DNA of 50,077 nt from an uncultured Taibaiella sp. (GCA_937870855.1 CALMWT010000100.1:1-50077), one strand, 5' to 3'; positions 17,144-25,958 are shown, counted from the first letter of the stretch. Translations and numbers: made by a program. The notes: generated by a model not told the origin, from the sequence alone.

Positions 17144-18727
17144 ATGATCTCATTGGGCGGTAGAATACTCGACCTTGCTGCGTTTGAACAGATTGTGCTG
17201 CAAAATAAAAACATTGAAATCGCTAAAGCTACGCTTGATGATGTAAGCGATTGCTTTGAATTTCTTCAAAAATTTTCTGGCGATAAATTGATATATGGCA
17301 TCAACACTGGTTTTGGTCCGATGGCGCAATACCGGATCAACGATGAAGACCGTTCGGCGCTTCAATACAATCTTATCCGTTCGCATAGTTCCGGCATGGG
17401 TGCTGTACTATCCGAACAACAATGCCGTGCTACACTTCTTGCGCGAATGAATACCATGTTGCTGGGTTATTCGGGCATTCATATCAATCTCATCCACTTG
17501 ATGACTGCGCTGATTAATGCGGGAGCATACCCTGCTATTTATGCACATGGGGGTGTGGGTGCGAGCGGCGATCTAGTGCAGTTGGCGCACCTTGCTTTGG
17601 GTTTGATTGGCGAAGGAAATTTTTGGTTTAAGGGCGAAGTGGTTCCTGCGAAGAAAGTGTATGAAACACTAAACCTGAAGCCGCTTGAAATACATATTCG
17701 TGAAGGCCTTGGATTGCTGAATGGTACTTCTGCAATGACAGGAATAGGAGCTATCAATGTGCTACATGCAAGAAAACTGATGACGGGGCAGATCCTGTTT
17801 TCCCTCATGGTGAATGAGATTATGGAGGCTTATGACGATCATTTTTCTGAAGAACTGAATTCCGTAAAGAGGCATCCTGGTCAGCAGATGGTGGCAATGG
17901 CAATGCGTGCAATTTCTAAAAAAAGCGGTTTGTTGCGTAAGCGTCATGAACATCTTTACGACAAAAAAGTAACGGAAGAAGTGATTGAAGATAAAGTGCA
18001 GGAGTATTATTCACTTCGTTGTGTGCCGCAAATACTCGGCCCTGTGTATGATACTATTGAGAACACTGCTCGTGTAATTACCGATGAATTGAACTCTGTA
18101 AATGACAATCCTATCATTGATCGCAAAACACAAAATATTTTTCACGGCGGTAACTTCCACGGCGATTATATAGCGCTTGAAATGGACAAGCTGAAGATTG
18201 CGGTAACAAAACTTTCGATGCTTGCGGAACGACAGCTTAATTTTCTGCTCAATCATCATCTCAACAAAAAGCTTCCGCCTTTCATCAACATGGGAAGACT
18301 TGGTTTGAACTTTGGTATTCAGGGAATGCAATATCCTGCGGTGAGCAATGTGGCGGAAAACCAGACGTTGAGTAACCCGATGTATATTCATAGCATTAGC
18401 AATAACAACGACAACCAGGATATAGTAAGCATGGGTTGTAATGCAGCGCAGATGTGTGCACGTGTGATCGAAAACTCTTTTGAAGTACTATCGGTACATG
18501 CGACAGCGATTGTTCAGGCGATAACATTGAAAGGCTACCAGGATAGATTATCCCCTGCTACTAAGTGGATGTTTGATAACATCAGTGCGCTTTCACCGGC
18601 TTTCAAAGAAGACGAACCATCATCAGAAAGATTGTATAAAGTGAAGCACTGGCTGATGGAAACAGAAGTGGGCGCGAATATGAAGGACTTGCTTGGGTTT
18701 GATAGCTGGCAGTTGATACATAATTGA
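17144..18727 (+). CDS. Aromatic amino acid ammonia-lyase, probably tyrosine ammonia-lyase
   Basis: 527 residues. The MIO triad is in HGGVGASGDLVQLAH. Further motifs are YGINTGFGPMAQYRI, NLIRSHSSGMG, YSLRCVPQILGPV, GGNFHGDYIALEMDKLKI and NNNDNQDIVSMG. These match, as I recall it, the Flavobacterium johnsoniae tyrosine ammonia-lyase of the flexirubin cluster much better than histidine ammonia-lyase, where VQLAH would be APLAH and DNQDIVSMG would be NQEDHVSM. It would make p-coumarate as the aryl starter. The FabG-like reductase and ketosynthase downstream support this. Substrate choice (Tyr versus Phe or His) is inferred, not shown by a single residue. It is about 30% different from the hutH product at 1.8 kb in nearly every motif, so the two are not recent copies. 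Confidence 0.82.
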   Translation: MISLGGRILDLAAFEQIVLQNKNIEIAKATLDDVSDCFEFLQKFSGDKLIYGINTGFGPMAQYRINDEDRSALQYNLIRSHSSGMGAVLSEQQCRATLLARMNTMLLGYSGIHINLIHLMTALINAGAYPAIYAHGGVGASGDLVQLAHLALGLIGEGNFWFKGEVVPAKKVYETLNLKPLEIHIREGLGLLNGTSAMTGIGAINVLHARKLMTGQILFSLMVNEIMEAYDDHFSEELNSVKRHPGQQMVAMAMRAISKKSGLLRKRHEHLYDKKVTEEVIEDKVQEYYSLRCVPQILGPVYDTIENTARVITDELNSVNDNPIIDRKTQNIFHGGNFHGDYIALEMDKLKIAVTKLSMLAERQLNFLLNHHLNKKLPPFINMGRLGLNFGIQGMQYPAVSNVAENQTLSNPMYIHSISNNNDNQDIVSMGCNAAQMCARVIENSFEVLSVHATAIVQAITLKGYQDRLSPATKWMFDNISALSPAFKEDEPSSERLYKVKHWLMETEVGANMKDLLGFDSWQLIHN

Positions 18728-18733
18728 TTTCTT

Positions 18734-18814
18734 TTTCTCGCAACGGACACTATGATAACAACGCACGCTACGTTCTTTGCATCGTAAAAATTTCGTTGCG
18801 GTCGTTGCGAGAAA
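18734..18814. repeat. 12-bp inverted repeat between the ammonia-lyase and reductase genes
   Basis: TTTCTCGCAACG (18734-18745) and CGTTGCGAGAAA (18803-18814) are perfect complements with 57 bases between them. The right arm is preceded by a direct partial copy, CGTTGCG at 18794-18800. The repeat fills nearly the whole gap between two cooperating genes. It may be an operator, an attenuator or an mRNA-processing site. Confidence 0.55.
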
Positions 18815-18829
18815 CAAACAAAAGAACAA

Positions 18830-19558
18830 ATGAAATACGCACTTGTTACAGGAGGCTCCAGAGGTATAGGCCGCGCGGTATGCGTGAAGCTGGCAGAACT
18901 AGGGTACTCTGTTTTGATTAACTACAAAGGAAATATTGAAGCGGCGGAAGAGACTGCGAGGCTCGTGCGTGAGAAAGGTGTGGAGGCTACGTTGCTGAAC
19001 TTTAATGTGGCAGAAAAAGAAGATGTGCAGAAAGTGTTGGGCGGATGGATGGAGGCGCATAAAGAAGATTTGATTGAGGTGCTGGTGAACAATGCAGGTA
19101 TTCGGCAAGACACGTTGCTGATGAGCATGACGGATGAACAATGGGGTGATGTGGTGAACACGAGTCTTCAGGGGATGTATAATGTGACGAAAACGGTACT
19201 GAATCCGATGTTGATGAATCGCTACGGTCGGATCATTAATATGGTTTCGCTAAGTGGTATTAAAGGAATGCCTGGGCAGGTGAATTATTCGGCTGCAAAG
19301 GCGGGAATGATAGGCGCAACGAAGGCATTGGCACAGGAAATTGCAAAGAGAAATATTACTGTGAATGCAATAGCGCCGGGTTTTGTGAAAACAGATATGA
19401 CGGAAGAGCTAAACGAGAAAGAGTTGGCAAAATTGATACCGATGCAACGCTTTGGCGAGGCGCAGGAAGTGGCAGATTTAGTAGGCTTTCTGGCATCGAA
19501 ACAATCTTCTTATATTACAGGACAGGTGATTTCTATTAATGGAGGACTTTATACTTAA
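18830..19558 (+). CDS. 3-oxoacyl-ACP reductase (FabG-like SDR), probably for aryl-polyene/flexirubin synthesis
   Basis: 242 residues. Classical SDR: the NADPH loop is TGGSRGIGRAV, then VLVNNAGIRQDTLL, the catalytic serine in MVSLSGIKGMPG, and the Tyr-Lys pair in VNYSAAKAG. The C-terminus has ITGQVISINGGLYT. This is enough for reduction of a beta-ketoacyl-ACP. Placed between a tyrosine ammonia-lyase and a beta-ketoacyl synthase, it most likely serves polyene chain elongation (ApeQ-type) rather than primary fatty acid synthesis. The gap to the lyase gene carries the inverted repeat. Confidence 0.85.
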   Translation: MKYALVTGGSRGIGRAVCVKLAELGYSVLINYKGNIEAAEETARLVREKGVEATLLNFNVAEKEDVQKVLGGWMEAHKEDLIEVLVNNAGIRQDTLLMSMTDEQWGDVVNTSLQGMYNVTKTVLNPMLMNRYGRIINMVSLSGIKGMPGQVNYSAAKAGMIGATKALAQEIAKRNITVNAIAPGFVKTDMTEELNEKELAKLIPMQRFGEAQEVADLVGFLASKQSSYITGQVISINGGLYT

Positions 19559-19622
19559 ATATTTCACGCAAATACGCGAAGCCGCAAAAGTTCTTAGCAT
19601 CCTAACGAGCAAAAGAAAAGAG

Positions 19623-19630
19623 TAAATTTG
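19623..19630 (+). promoter_or_regulatory. Predicted -7 promoter element for the toxin-antitoxin cassette
   Basis: TAAATTTG matches TAnnTTTG and ends 13 bases before the antitoxin ATG. It suggests the cassette is transcribed on its own within the pigment operon. Confidence 0.5.
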
Positions 19631-19643
19631 AAGAAAGGCATTT

Positions 19644-19853
19644 ATGTTGACAACGATAAAAGGCATTTACGATCACGGAAAAATAGTTCTTTCAGAACAA
19701 CCGCCTGTTAAGGAAAGGACAGAAGTTATTGTTACTTTTTTAGGAGGATCAGCGAGTAAGACAGAACGTAAGCTTGGAATACTGAAGGGAAAAATTTCTG
19801 TACCTGACGATTTTGATGATCCCTTGGATGATTTAAAGGAATACATGTCGTGA
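19644..19853 (+). CDS. Antitoxin partner of a VapC-type PIN toxin
   Basis: 69 residues. The N-terminus TIKGIYDHGKIVLSEQPP is like the small beta-type domain of AF2212/DUF104-like antitoxins. The C-terminal GILKGKISVPDDFDDPLDD is like the acidic tail with which Phd/DUF2281-type antitoxins occupy a PIN toxin. It would neutralise the toxin encoded next and probably repress its own promoter. The stop codon overlaps the toxin ATG by one base (TGATG). The pair interrupts the reductase-ketosynthase gene order. Confidence 0.75.
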   Translation: MLTTIKGIYDHGKIVLSEQPPVKERTEVIVTFLGGSASKTERKLGILKGKISVPDDFDDPLDDLKEYMS

Positions 19854-20248
19854 TGAGGTACTTACTTGATACGCATATTTTGCTTTGGGCTGTTAGCGAT
19901 CCCCAAAAACTCTCGCAGCAGCACAAAGAAATTCTTCAAGACAATAATAATTTTATCGCAGTTAGCCAATTCAGCTATCTCGAAATTACAATCAAACTAA
20001 AGCTGAATAAGCTTCCGCATTTTGAAGTAAGCATTACAGAATTTATCAACAAAGTAGAGGAAGCCGGGTTCGTTAGTTTACAGATTCAAACCGCTCACTT
20101 AGAGCGGTACAATAAATTAATATTGCGGGATGAGCATCGCGATCCTTTTGACAGATTCATTATTGCCACTGCTGTAGAAGAAAAAATGAAATTACTTTCT
20201 CTCGATAGTAAATTTCAACTCTACAAAGAATTTGTAGAGGTTATTTGA
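19853..20248 (+). CDS. VapC-family PIN-domain toxin
   Basis: 131 residues from ATG 19853; GTG 19850 is an alternative one codon earlier. PIN-domain RNase with the acidic metal-binding residues in place: YLLDTHILLWAV (first Asp), SYLEITIK (Glu) and HRDPFDRFIIATA (third and fourth acidic residues). Such toxins cut tRNA or rRNA when the antitoxin is lost. Base composition is like the neighbours. The cassette is complete and looks functional. Confidence 0.85.
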   Translation: MRYLLDTHILLWAVSDPQKLSQQHKEILQDNNNFIAVSQFSYLEITIKLKLNKLPHFEVSITEFINKVEEAGFVSLQIQTAHLERYNKLILRDEHRDPFDRFIIATAVEEKMKLLSLDSKFQLYKEFVEVI

Positions 20249-20288
20249 GATGTTGGTGTTTTTCCTTTTTACATTTTTACTTTAAAAC

Positions 20289-21509
20289 ATGAGCAGAGTT
20301 GTCATCACCGGACTTGGAATTTATTCTTCACTTGGAACAAACAAGGAAGAAGTAACTAAATCTTTGTTTGAAGGAAAGTCGGGAATTATCCTCGACCCGA
20401 AGCGCAAAGAAATGGGTTATCGCTCTGGCTTAACTGGTTTTGTAGCGCGCCCGCAACTGAAAGGTTTACTCGACCGCCGGTCACGCATTATGATGCCTGA
20501 ACATGCTGAGTTTGCTTACATGGCTACAACCGAAGCATTACAACAAGCAGGCCTTGACGTTGATTTTTTTGAAAAAAATGAAACCGGAATCATTTACGGA
20601 AACGATAGCTGCGCACAACCGGTAATTGAAGCTATTGATTTGATTCGTGAAAAGAAGGACACGATGATGGTGGGTTCTGGGTCGGTGTTTCAGGTCTTGA
20701 ATTCTACGGTTACAATGAACCTTGCTACTATTTTCAAATTGCGTGGTGTCAACTTTACTATTAGCGCTGCTTGTGCGAGTGGTTCACATTCTATAGGGCT
20801 GGGTTACATGTTCATCAAACAAGGATTGCAAGAGCGTGTAATTTGCGGCGGTGCGCAGGAAGTAAACATTTATTCGATGCCCAACTTCGATGCGCTCGGT
20901 ACATTTTCTACAAGAGAAAATGAACCAACAAAAGCATCCCGCCCATTTGATAGTGATCGAGATGGTTTAGTGCCAGGCGGTGGTGCAGCAACAGTAATTC
21001 TTGAAAGTCTGGAAAGCGCGCAAGCACGCGGCGCAACCATTCTTGCAGAAGTATTGGGTTACGGATTTTCTTCCAACGGTCAGCACATTTCCAATCCGAG
21101 TTCGGACGGGCAGGTTGTATCAATTACTAAAGCGTTGAAGGCTGCAAATGTTAATCCAAGTCTCATCCAATACATCAATGCCCATGCTACTTCTACACCA
21201 GCGGGTGATGGCAGTGAAGCGCAAGCGATCTATGAAGTATTTGGCGGTAAAGTTCCTGTTAGCTCTACAAAATCTATGACCGGACATGAATGCTGGATGG
21301 CAGGTGCAAGCGAAATAGTTTACTCGATGTTGATGATGCAAAACGGCTTCGTTGCTCCAAACATCAACTTTGAAAATCCTGATGAGTATTCAGCCAAAAT
21401 CAATGTAGTGCCTGAAACATTGCAGCAGGAGTTCGATTTGTTCTTGTCGAATTCGTTTGGATTTGGAGGAACAAATTCGAGTTTAGTAGTCAGGAAGTGG
21501 AAAGCGTAA
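20289..21509 (+). CDS. Beta-ketoacyl-ACP synthase (KAS II-like), aryl-polyene/flexirubin type
   Basis: 406 residues, thiolase fold. It condenses malonyl-ACP with an acyl or aryl starter. The nucleophilic Cys is in ISAACASGSHS, and the two His residues are in NAHATSTPAGDGSEA and KSMTGHECWMAGASE, so the Cys-His-His set is complete. The second His loop reads HECWMAG rather than HxLGAAG, as in the specialised ketosynthases. The partner genes are the upstream tyrosine ammonia-lyase and reductase; the toxin-antitoxin cassette lies between. No ACP, dehydratase or DarAB gene is in the window, so other pathway genes must lie elsewhere. The leader contains the CTTTTTACATTTTTAC element that recurs before other start codons here. 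Confidence 0.84.
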   Translation: MSRVVITGLGIYSSLGTNKEEVTKSLFEGKSGIILDPKRKEMGYRSGLTGFVARPQLKGLLDRRSRIMMPEHAEFAYMATTEALQQAGLDVDFFEKNETGIIYGNDSCAQPVIEAIDLIREKKDTMMVGSGSVFQVLNSTVTMNLATIFKLRGVNFTISAACASGSHSIGLGYMFIKQGLQERVICGGAQEVNIYSMPNFDALGTFSTRENEPTKASRPFDSDRDGLVPGGGAATVILESLESAQARGATILAEVLGYGFSSNGQHISNPSSDGQVVSITKALKAANVNPSLIQYINAHATSTPAGDGSEAQAIYEVFGGKVPVSSTKSMTGHECWMAGASEIVYSMLMMQNGFVAPNINFENPDEYSAKINVVPETLQQEFDLFLSNSFGFGGTNSSLVVRKWKA

Positions 21510-21528
21510 ACCTTGTAATTTTATCAGC

Positions 21529-22797
21529 ATGAGAATTGGATTATTGCTTCTCCTTTTCATTTTTCATTTTTCATTTTGTTTTGCCCAATCCGAAAAACGA
21601 TGGCTCAAACATCAGATCACTACGCTGTCGGGACAAACAATGCATGGACGTGGCTACGTGAATAAAGGCGTGGCCAAAGCAGCAAATTATTTGCAGCGAA
21701 AATATAAGGAGTTTGGACTTTTACCTTTCGGAAATGATAGTTCCTATTTCCAATCTTTCAGTTTTCCAGTCAATACTTTTCCTCGCACCGTTTATTTGAA
21801 GTTGCAGAAAAAAGAAATGATACCCGGCGAAGATTATATTATCCACGCCGCCAGCAACGCTTACCGCACAGAAAAATTAGCGCTGAAAAAAATAGACCTA
21901 AAAAATGTAAAAGACACGGCTGCATGGAGCGAGATCAAAAAAGAGTTTCGCTACGATAAAGCTTACTTGCTCAAAAATGCTGACACACTCACAAAATATT
22001 TGAAGTACAGCGTAAGGTCTTTTGCAAAAGAACTACCAATGGGTTTGTACATCGTTCCACAGCATGGCAAGCTAACATGGACTGTAGCAACGGATACGAT
22101 TGCTGCCTCGGTTTACTACGTGGAAGACACCGTAATGCCAAAGCGAATGAGAAAAGTTGCAGCACATCTCGAAAACAAATTCGTTCCTTCTTTCAAAAGC
22201 AAAAACGTTTTAGGATTTGTACCCGGCACAGAGAAACCCGATAGCTTCGTAGTGTTCACTGCACATTTCGACCATTTGGGAAAAATGGGAACGGCAACTT
22301 TTCCTGGTGCGCACGACAATGCGAGTGGCACTGCTGTGATGCTCTACATGGCTAATTATTTTGCAAGAAACCCACAGAAGTACAGCATCGCTTTTATGGC
22401 ATTCAGTGGCGAAGAAGCAGGATTGATAGGATCAAAATACTATGTAAATAATCCGGTGTTTCCGATAAACAACATTCGGTTCGTTATCAATCTCGACATG
22501 ACAGGCGATGCAACAAATGGCATTACAGTTGTAAACGCGCTCGAACAAAAAAAAGCTTTTGGGTTACTGAATGAGATCAACGAAAAAAGTAGTTACGTTC
22601 CTAAAATTAATGAGCGCGACCAAAGCCGTAACAGCGATCATTACCATTTCAGCGAAAAGGGTGTGCCTGCGATTTTTATTTATGGAAATGGCACTAAACC
22701 TTACTACCACGATGTGTTCGACAAGGCAAGTGAACTCTCGCTGGAAAATATTGATGGACTAATGAAATTGCTGATAGAATTCGCCGGCAAAATATAA
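21529..22797 (+). CDS. Secreted M28-family metallopeptidase
   Basis: 422 residues. The signal peptide is MRIGLLLLLFIFHFSFCFA. The di-zinc aminopeptidase site is complete: His in FTAHFDHLGK, bridging Asp in GAHDNASGTAV, the Glu-Glu pair in FSGEEAGLIGSKYY, Asp in INLDMTGD, and the last His in SDHYHFSEKG. It should release N-terminal amino acids from peptides in the periplasm or outside. It follows the ketosynthase after 19 bases and may be cotranscribed, though a role in pigment synthesis is not evident. It faces the helicase gene with five bases between the stop codons. Confidence 0.9.
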   Translation: MRIGLLLLLFIFHFSFCFAQSEKRWLKHQITTLSGQTMHGRGYVNKGVAKAANYLQRKYKEFGLLPFGNDSSYFQSFSFPVNTFPRTVYLKLQKKEMIPGEDYIIHAASNAYRTEKLALKKIDLKNVKDTAAWSEIKKEFRYDKAYLLKNADTLTKYLKYSVRSFAKELPMGLYIVPQHGKLTWTVATDTIAASVYYVEDTVMPKRMRKVAAHLENKFVPSFKSKNVLGFVPGTEKPDSFVVFTAHFDHLGKMGTATFPGAHDNASGTAVMLYMANYFARNPQKYSIAFMAFSGEEAGLIGSKYYVNNPVFPINNIRFVINLDMTGDATNGITVVNALEQKKAFGLLNEINEKSSYVPKINERDQSRNSDHYHFSEKGVPAIFIYGNGTKPYYHDVFDKASELSLENIDGLMKLLIEFAGKI

Positions 22798-22802
22798 AAA
22801 CG

Positions 22803-25800
22803 CTACGGATCAATTTCTACAGACACCACTTCACCTTGTGGCTTAACTAATTCATAGCTCTTCGCAAAATTGCACCACCGACAGGTTTCCTTGTTACAAC
22901 CTTTTCCAAATTCATGATTGTTGATTCTTGTGTACACATCAGCAATTTGCTGGCGCACAATAGTAAGATCATTGTCACCGATAGGAACTGTGTAACGAAC
23001 AAACTTATCGTCTGAGTTTTTTTCTATGAAATCGAATAAACCGGCTGTCATTCTCCATGTACTTGCAGCAGGAAAACCATCGAGCAATAACCTGTAGAAA
23101 ACCATTTGTCGCCAATAGTCACCACCATTTGGATTTTCTTCCGACGGCCCCATCAACTCCTTTCTCGACGCATACTCAGGATTACCGGTTTTATAATCAA
23201 CTACTACGCAATCTTTCCCTTCAAATTCAATTTTGTCAAGTTTCCCTTTTATGGGAACGCCGTTTACCACCACCTGAGAAATGTTGAATTCACTTACTAC
23301 CACTTTATTGAATGATGGCAAATAGTGGTTGTAATATTCTGTGAGGATTTTATCGCCCAGTTCTAACCTTCGTTGAAACTGCAATTCTGTAAATGAACTT
23401 TCCTCGCGTCTCATCATATACTTAAAAGAGGAGCGCACTGTCTCTAACGAAGGAAATTGTTTATCGCTATCGCCAAGCATTTTTTTGAACAATTGTTCGA
23501 GTGCGTAGTGAATAGCAATACCAAACGAAAGTGCATCGGACTTAGCCTCTGGCACGCGCAAAATATATTCATAGTAAAACGACACGGGACAATTGAGATA
23601 GCGGTTCATGGCAGACACACTCAGCACAAATTGCTCCAAACGCTTTTCAATAAGTTCCTTTCTAGCTAATTCAATAGTTGGCTCAGGAGTAGGAAGAAAT
23701 GAAGTGCCGATATGTTGTATGATTTGGGCATCTTCCAGCGACAAGTCTTCCATCGTTGCCAGTCCCTTAATTTCATCTACAAAGCAAGAAGACTCTAAAT
23801 CTTTTCCTTTATTGTCTGCCTTTGAAAACGATACATACAAATGCTTTTTTGCCCGAGTCATCGCCACATAAAATACACGTCTTGCAACCTCAATTTTATT
23901 TTTGTCCTCGCCTTCTGAAATTGTCAGGTTAATCAACGTATCGGGCAATGTAAAACCTCTGTTGTTTCCGGTCTTTCCTTCCCAGTATTTTTTGTTTGCA
24001 CCAATCACAAAAACATGTTCAAATTCATGACCTTTTGAACTGAATGCCGTATAAAATCGCACACCATTCTCCTGCTTTACCACTTTTTGCACTGCAATTG
24101 GAATTGCTTCCTGCATCATCTGCTCTACCATTTGCAGCAATTCAACAATTTTTAGTCTGGGATTTTTAGCACATTCCTCCTGCACAAAAGAGAAAAATGT
24201 GTGGAGCACCTGCATGTTCCAGACATGATTGTCGCTACGCAATAAATGCGCTGTTACACCTCCCTTGTGAATAATTTCTTCGAGCAACATAGGAAGTGTA
24301 AGTGTACCGGCGCGCGAAATCCATTGCTCTAAATTCTGACCAAATTTGTACAATGCCGATGCCTGGAGCAAGTCCATCGTTTCAAGAAGCAACGAATCCT
24401 GCAGCAGTTGCCGCCAGTACTTGTATCTCTTTTCTTTCGATTGCAGATAAATGCTTAGTGCCGCGACATCCAAAGGCTTAATGCCGAAGAAGGGAGCATG
24501 CATTAAACGAAATAATTTTTCCTCTCCACTAAATGAAGTGCGCTTTTCCGATTCTATATAGCGGAGTATATCCAATAGCTGTGTGATGAGTGGCAGTTCT
24601 AAAATATTGACCGGACGTTTCACCCAATAAGGAATGCTCTTCTTTTCGAGTAAAGTAATAATGTTGGTTGCTTGCTTATGCTGCGCGTAAAGCACCGCTA
24701 CATTATTCAACGGAACACCGCTTTCATGCAAAGCCGTAATTTTTTCTACTACATAGGCTTCTTCATGTGTTTGATTGCAACAGGCATAAATCACCGGTGG
24801 AGTAAAACTTTCATTGGTAAAACGCTCGTTTGCAGCAATGATATTCTTATCAAGTTTTAGTTCCTTCAATTGAGTGATAAGGCGTTGCTCATTGTGCCTG
24901 ATAGTGGCAGCAGAAGTATCGAGTACAAACTGAGAAGAACGGTAGTTCTGCTTTAAGACAATTACGCGAATTGACTTGTTGTAGCGATTGTGAAAGTCAA
25001 TGATATTGTGCAACCGTGCGCCCTGAAATTCAAAAATGGATTGGTCATCATCGCCTACTATAAAAAGATTCGGGTCTTCCCAATAATCGGAAAGCGACGT
25101 GAGCAATTCATATTGTGCTCCACTTGTATCCTGAAATTCATCTGCAAGGATAAATTGAAAACGTTCTTGCTGGCGTTGTAAAAATTCCGGATGTTCTTTG
25201 AATGCTCTCAGCACCCACAAAATCATATCACCAAAATCGTATCGCCCACCCTGCCTCATTCGGGCTTCGTATTCTGAGTAAAGCATACAAGCAAGGCGTG
25301 TCCGTTCAAGCTTTTCTGCTTCCTTTTTTATGTCGCCAACTTTTGGGTCGCCAACTTTTATCTCCTTTTTGCTGTTAGCTTTTTTATACTGATACCTATC
25401 CTGATTTGGAAAATCATTGATGCACCAATCAATTTCTTCGCAAATTTTTTCGCTACTCCATCCTTCAGATTTCATCAGGTCAAAAAGTGCGAGCAAATTT
25501 TTTGCATCATAAAAAATATCGCCTTTCAATCTTCTGAGTCCATGTCCTTCGGGCAGCGTTTTAATAATATCGTAAATGATGTCAATTTTCTCCAGATCAG
25601 AAATTGGTGTGAGTTCCCGGAAACCAAAATAATCGGGGTTAGATTGAATGATGCTATTGCAAAAAGCATGAAAGGTGAAGATGTGTACTTTATGAGCAGC
25701 TTCTCCAATAATCTGCTGCAATCGTCGCCGCATTGCCACAGTACCTTCATCGGTAAACGTAAGGCATAAAATCTCCTGCGGCTGCACTTGCGTGTCGCTT

Positions 25801-25958
25801 CGCAAAAGATTGGCAATACGCATTGAAAGGACTTCTGTTTTGCCGGTACCAGGGCCAGCAATCACCATTACCGGACCATAAACTGTATCAACAGCGGCTT
25901 TCTGTTCTTCATTCAGTTTCTTATATCGCTCAAGGAATGCGACCTCATTTATTTTCAT
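22803..25958 (-). CDS. UvrD/PcrA-type helicase fused to a RecB-like (PD-(D/E)XK) nuclease
   Basis: 1051 residues. The N-terminal two thirds are an SF1A helicase: Walker A AGPGTGKTEVLSMRI, Walker B LADEFQDTSGAQYELL, motif III GDDDQSIFEFQGA, and motif VI YVAMTRAKKHLYVSF. The last 280 residues are a RecB/AddB-type nuclease: SAMNRYLNCPVSFYYEY, HYALEQLF, and VVDYKTGNPEYASRK with the catalytic Asp and Lys. C-terminal Cys residues in CNKETCRWCNF, with the earlier NCP cysteine, could hold a 4Fe-4S cluster as in AddB. This is a single-chain helicase-nuclease for recombination or repair. A 15-base duplication at 25332-25359 gives the repeat KVGDPKVGD. The ATG at 25958 is the first plausible start. Confidence 0.9.
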   Translation of the reverse strand: MKINEVAFLERYKKLNEEQKAAVDTVYGPVMVIAGPGTGKTEVLSMRIANLLRSDTQVQPQEILCLTFTDEGTVAMRRRLQQIIGEAAHKVHIFTFHAFCNSIIQSNPDYFGFRELTPISDLEKIDIIYDIIKTLPEGHGLRRLKGDIFYDAKNLLALFDLMKSEGWSSEKICEEIDWCINDFPNQDRYQYKKANSKKEIKVGDPKVGDIKKEAEKLERTRLACMLYSEYEARMRQGGRYDFGDMILWVLRAFKEHPEFLQRQQERFQFILADEFQDTSGAQYELLTSLSDYWEDPNLFIVGDDDQSIFEFQGARLHNIIDFHNRYNKSIRVIVLKQNYRSSQFVLDTSAATIRHNEQRLITQLKELKLDKNIIAANERFTNESFTPPVIYACCNQTHEEAYVVEKITALHESGVPLNNVAVLYAQHKQATNIITLLEKKSIPYWVKRPVNILELPLITQLLDILRYIESEKRTSFSGEEKLFRLMHAPFFGIKPLDVAALSIYLQSKEKRYKYWRQLLQDSLLLETMDLLQASALYKFGQNLEQWISRAGTLTLPMLLEEIIHKGGVTAHLLRSDNHVWNMQVLHTFFSFVQEECAKNPRLKIVELLQMVEQMMQEAIPIAVQKVVKQENGVRFYTAFSSKGHEFEHVFVIGANKKYWEGKTGNNRGFTLPDTLINLTISEGEDKNKIEVARRVFYVAMTRAKKHLYVSFSKADNKGKDLESSCFVDEIKGLATMEDLSLEDAQIIQHIGTSFLPTPEPTIELARKELIEKRLEQFVLSVSAMNRYLNCPVSFYYEYILRVPEAKSDALSFGIAIHYALEQLFKKMLGDSDKQFPSLETVRSSFKYMMRREESSFTELQFQRRLELGDKILTEYYNHYLPSFNKVVVSEFNISQVVVNGVPIKGKLDKIEFEGKDCVVVDYKTGNPEYASRKELMGPSEENPNGGDYWRQMVFYRLLLDGFPAASTWRMTAGLFDFIEKNSDDKFVRYTVPIGDNDLTIVRQQIADVYTRINNHEFGKGCNKETCRWCNFAKSYELVKPQGEVVSVEIDP

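Noticed and set aside
21553..21576. TTTTTCA repeats in the M28 gene as an array element
   Set aside because: They encode the hydrophobic core of a normal signal peptide (FIFHFSF), which explains the pattern.
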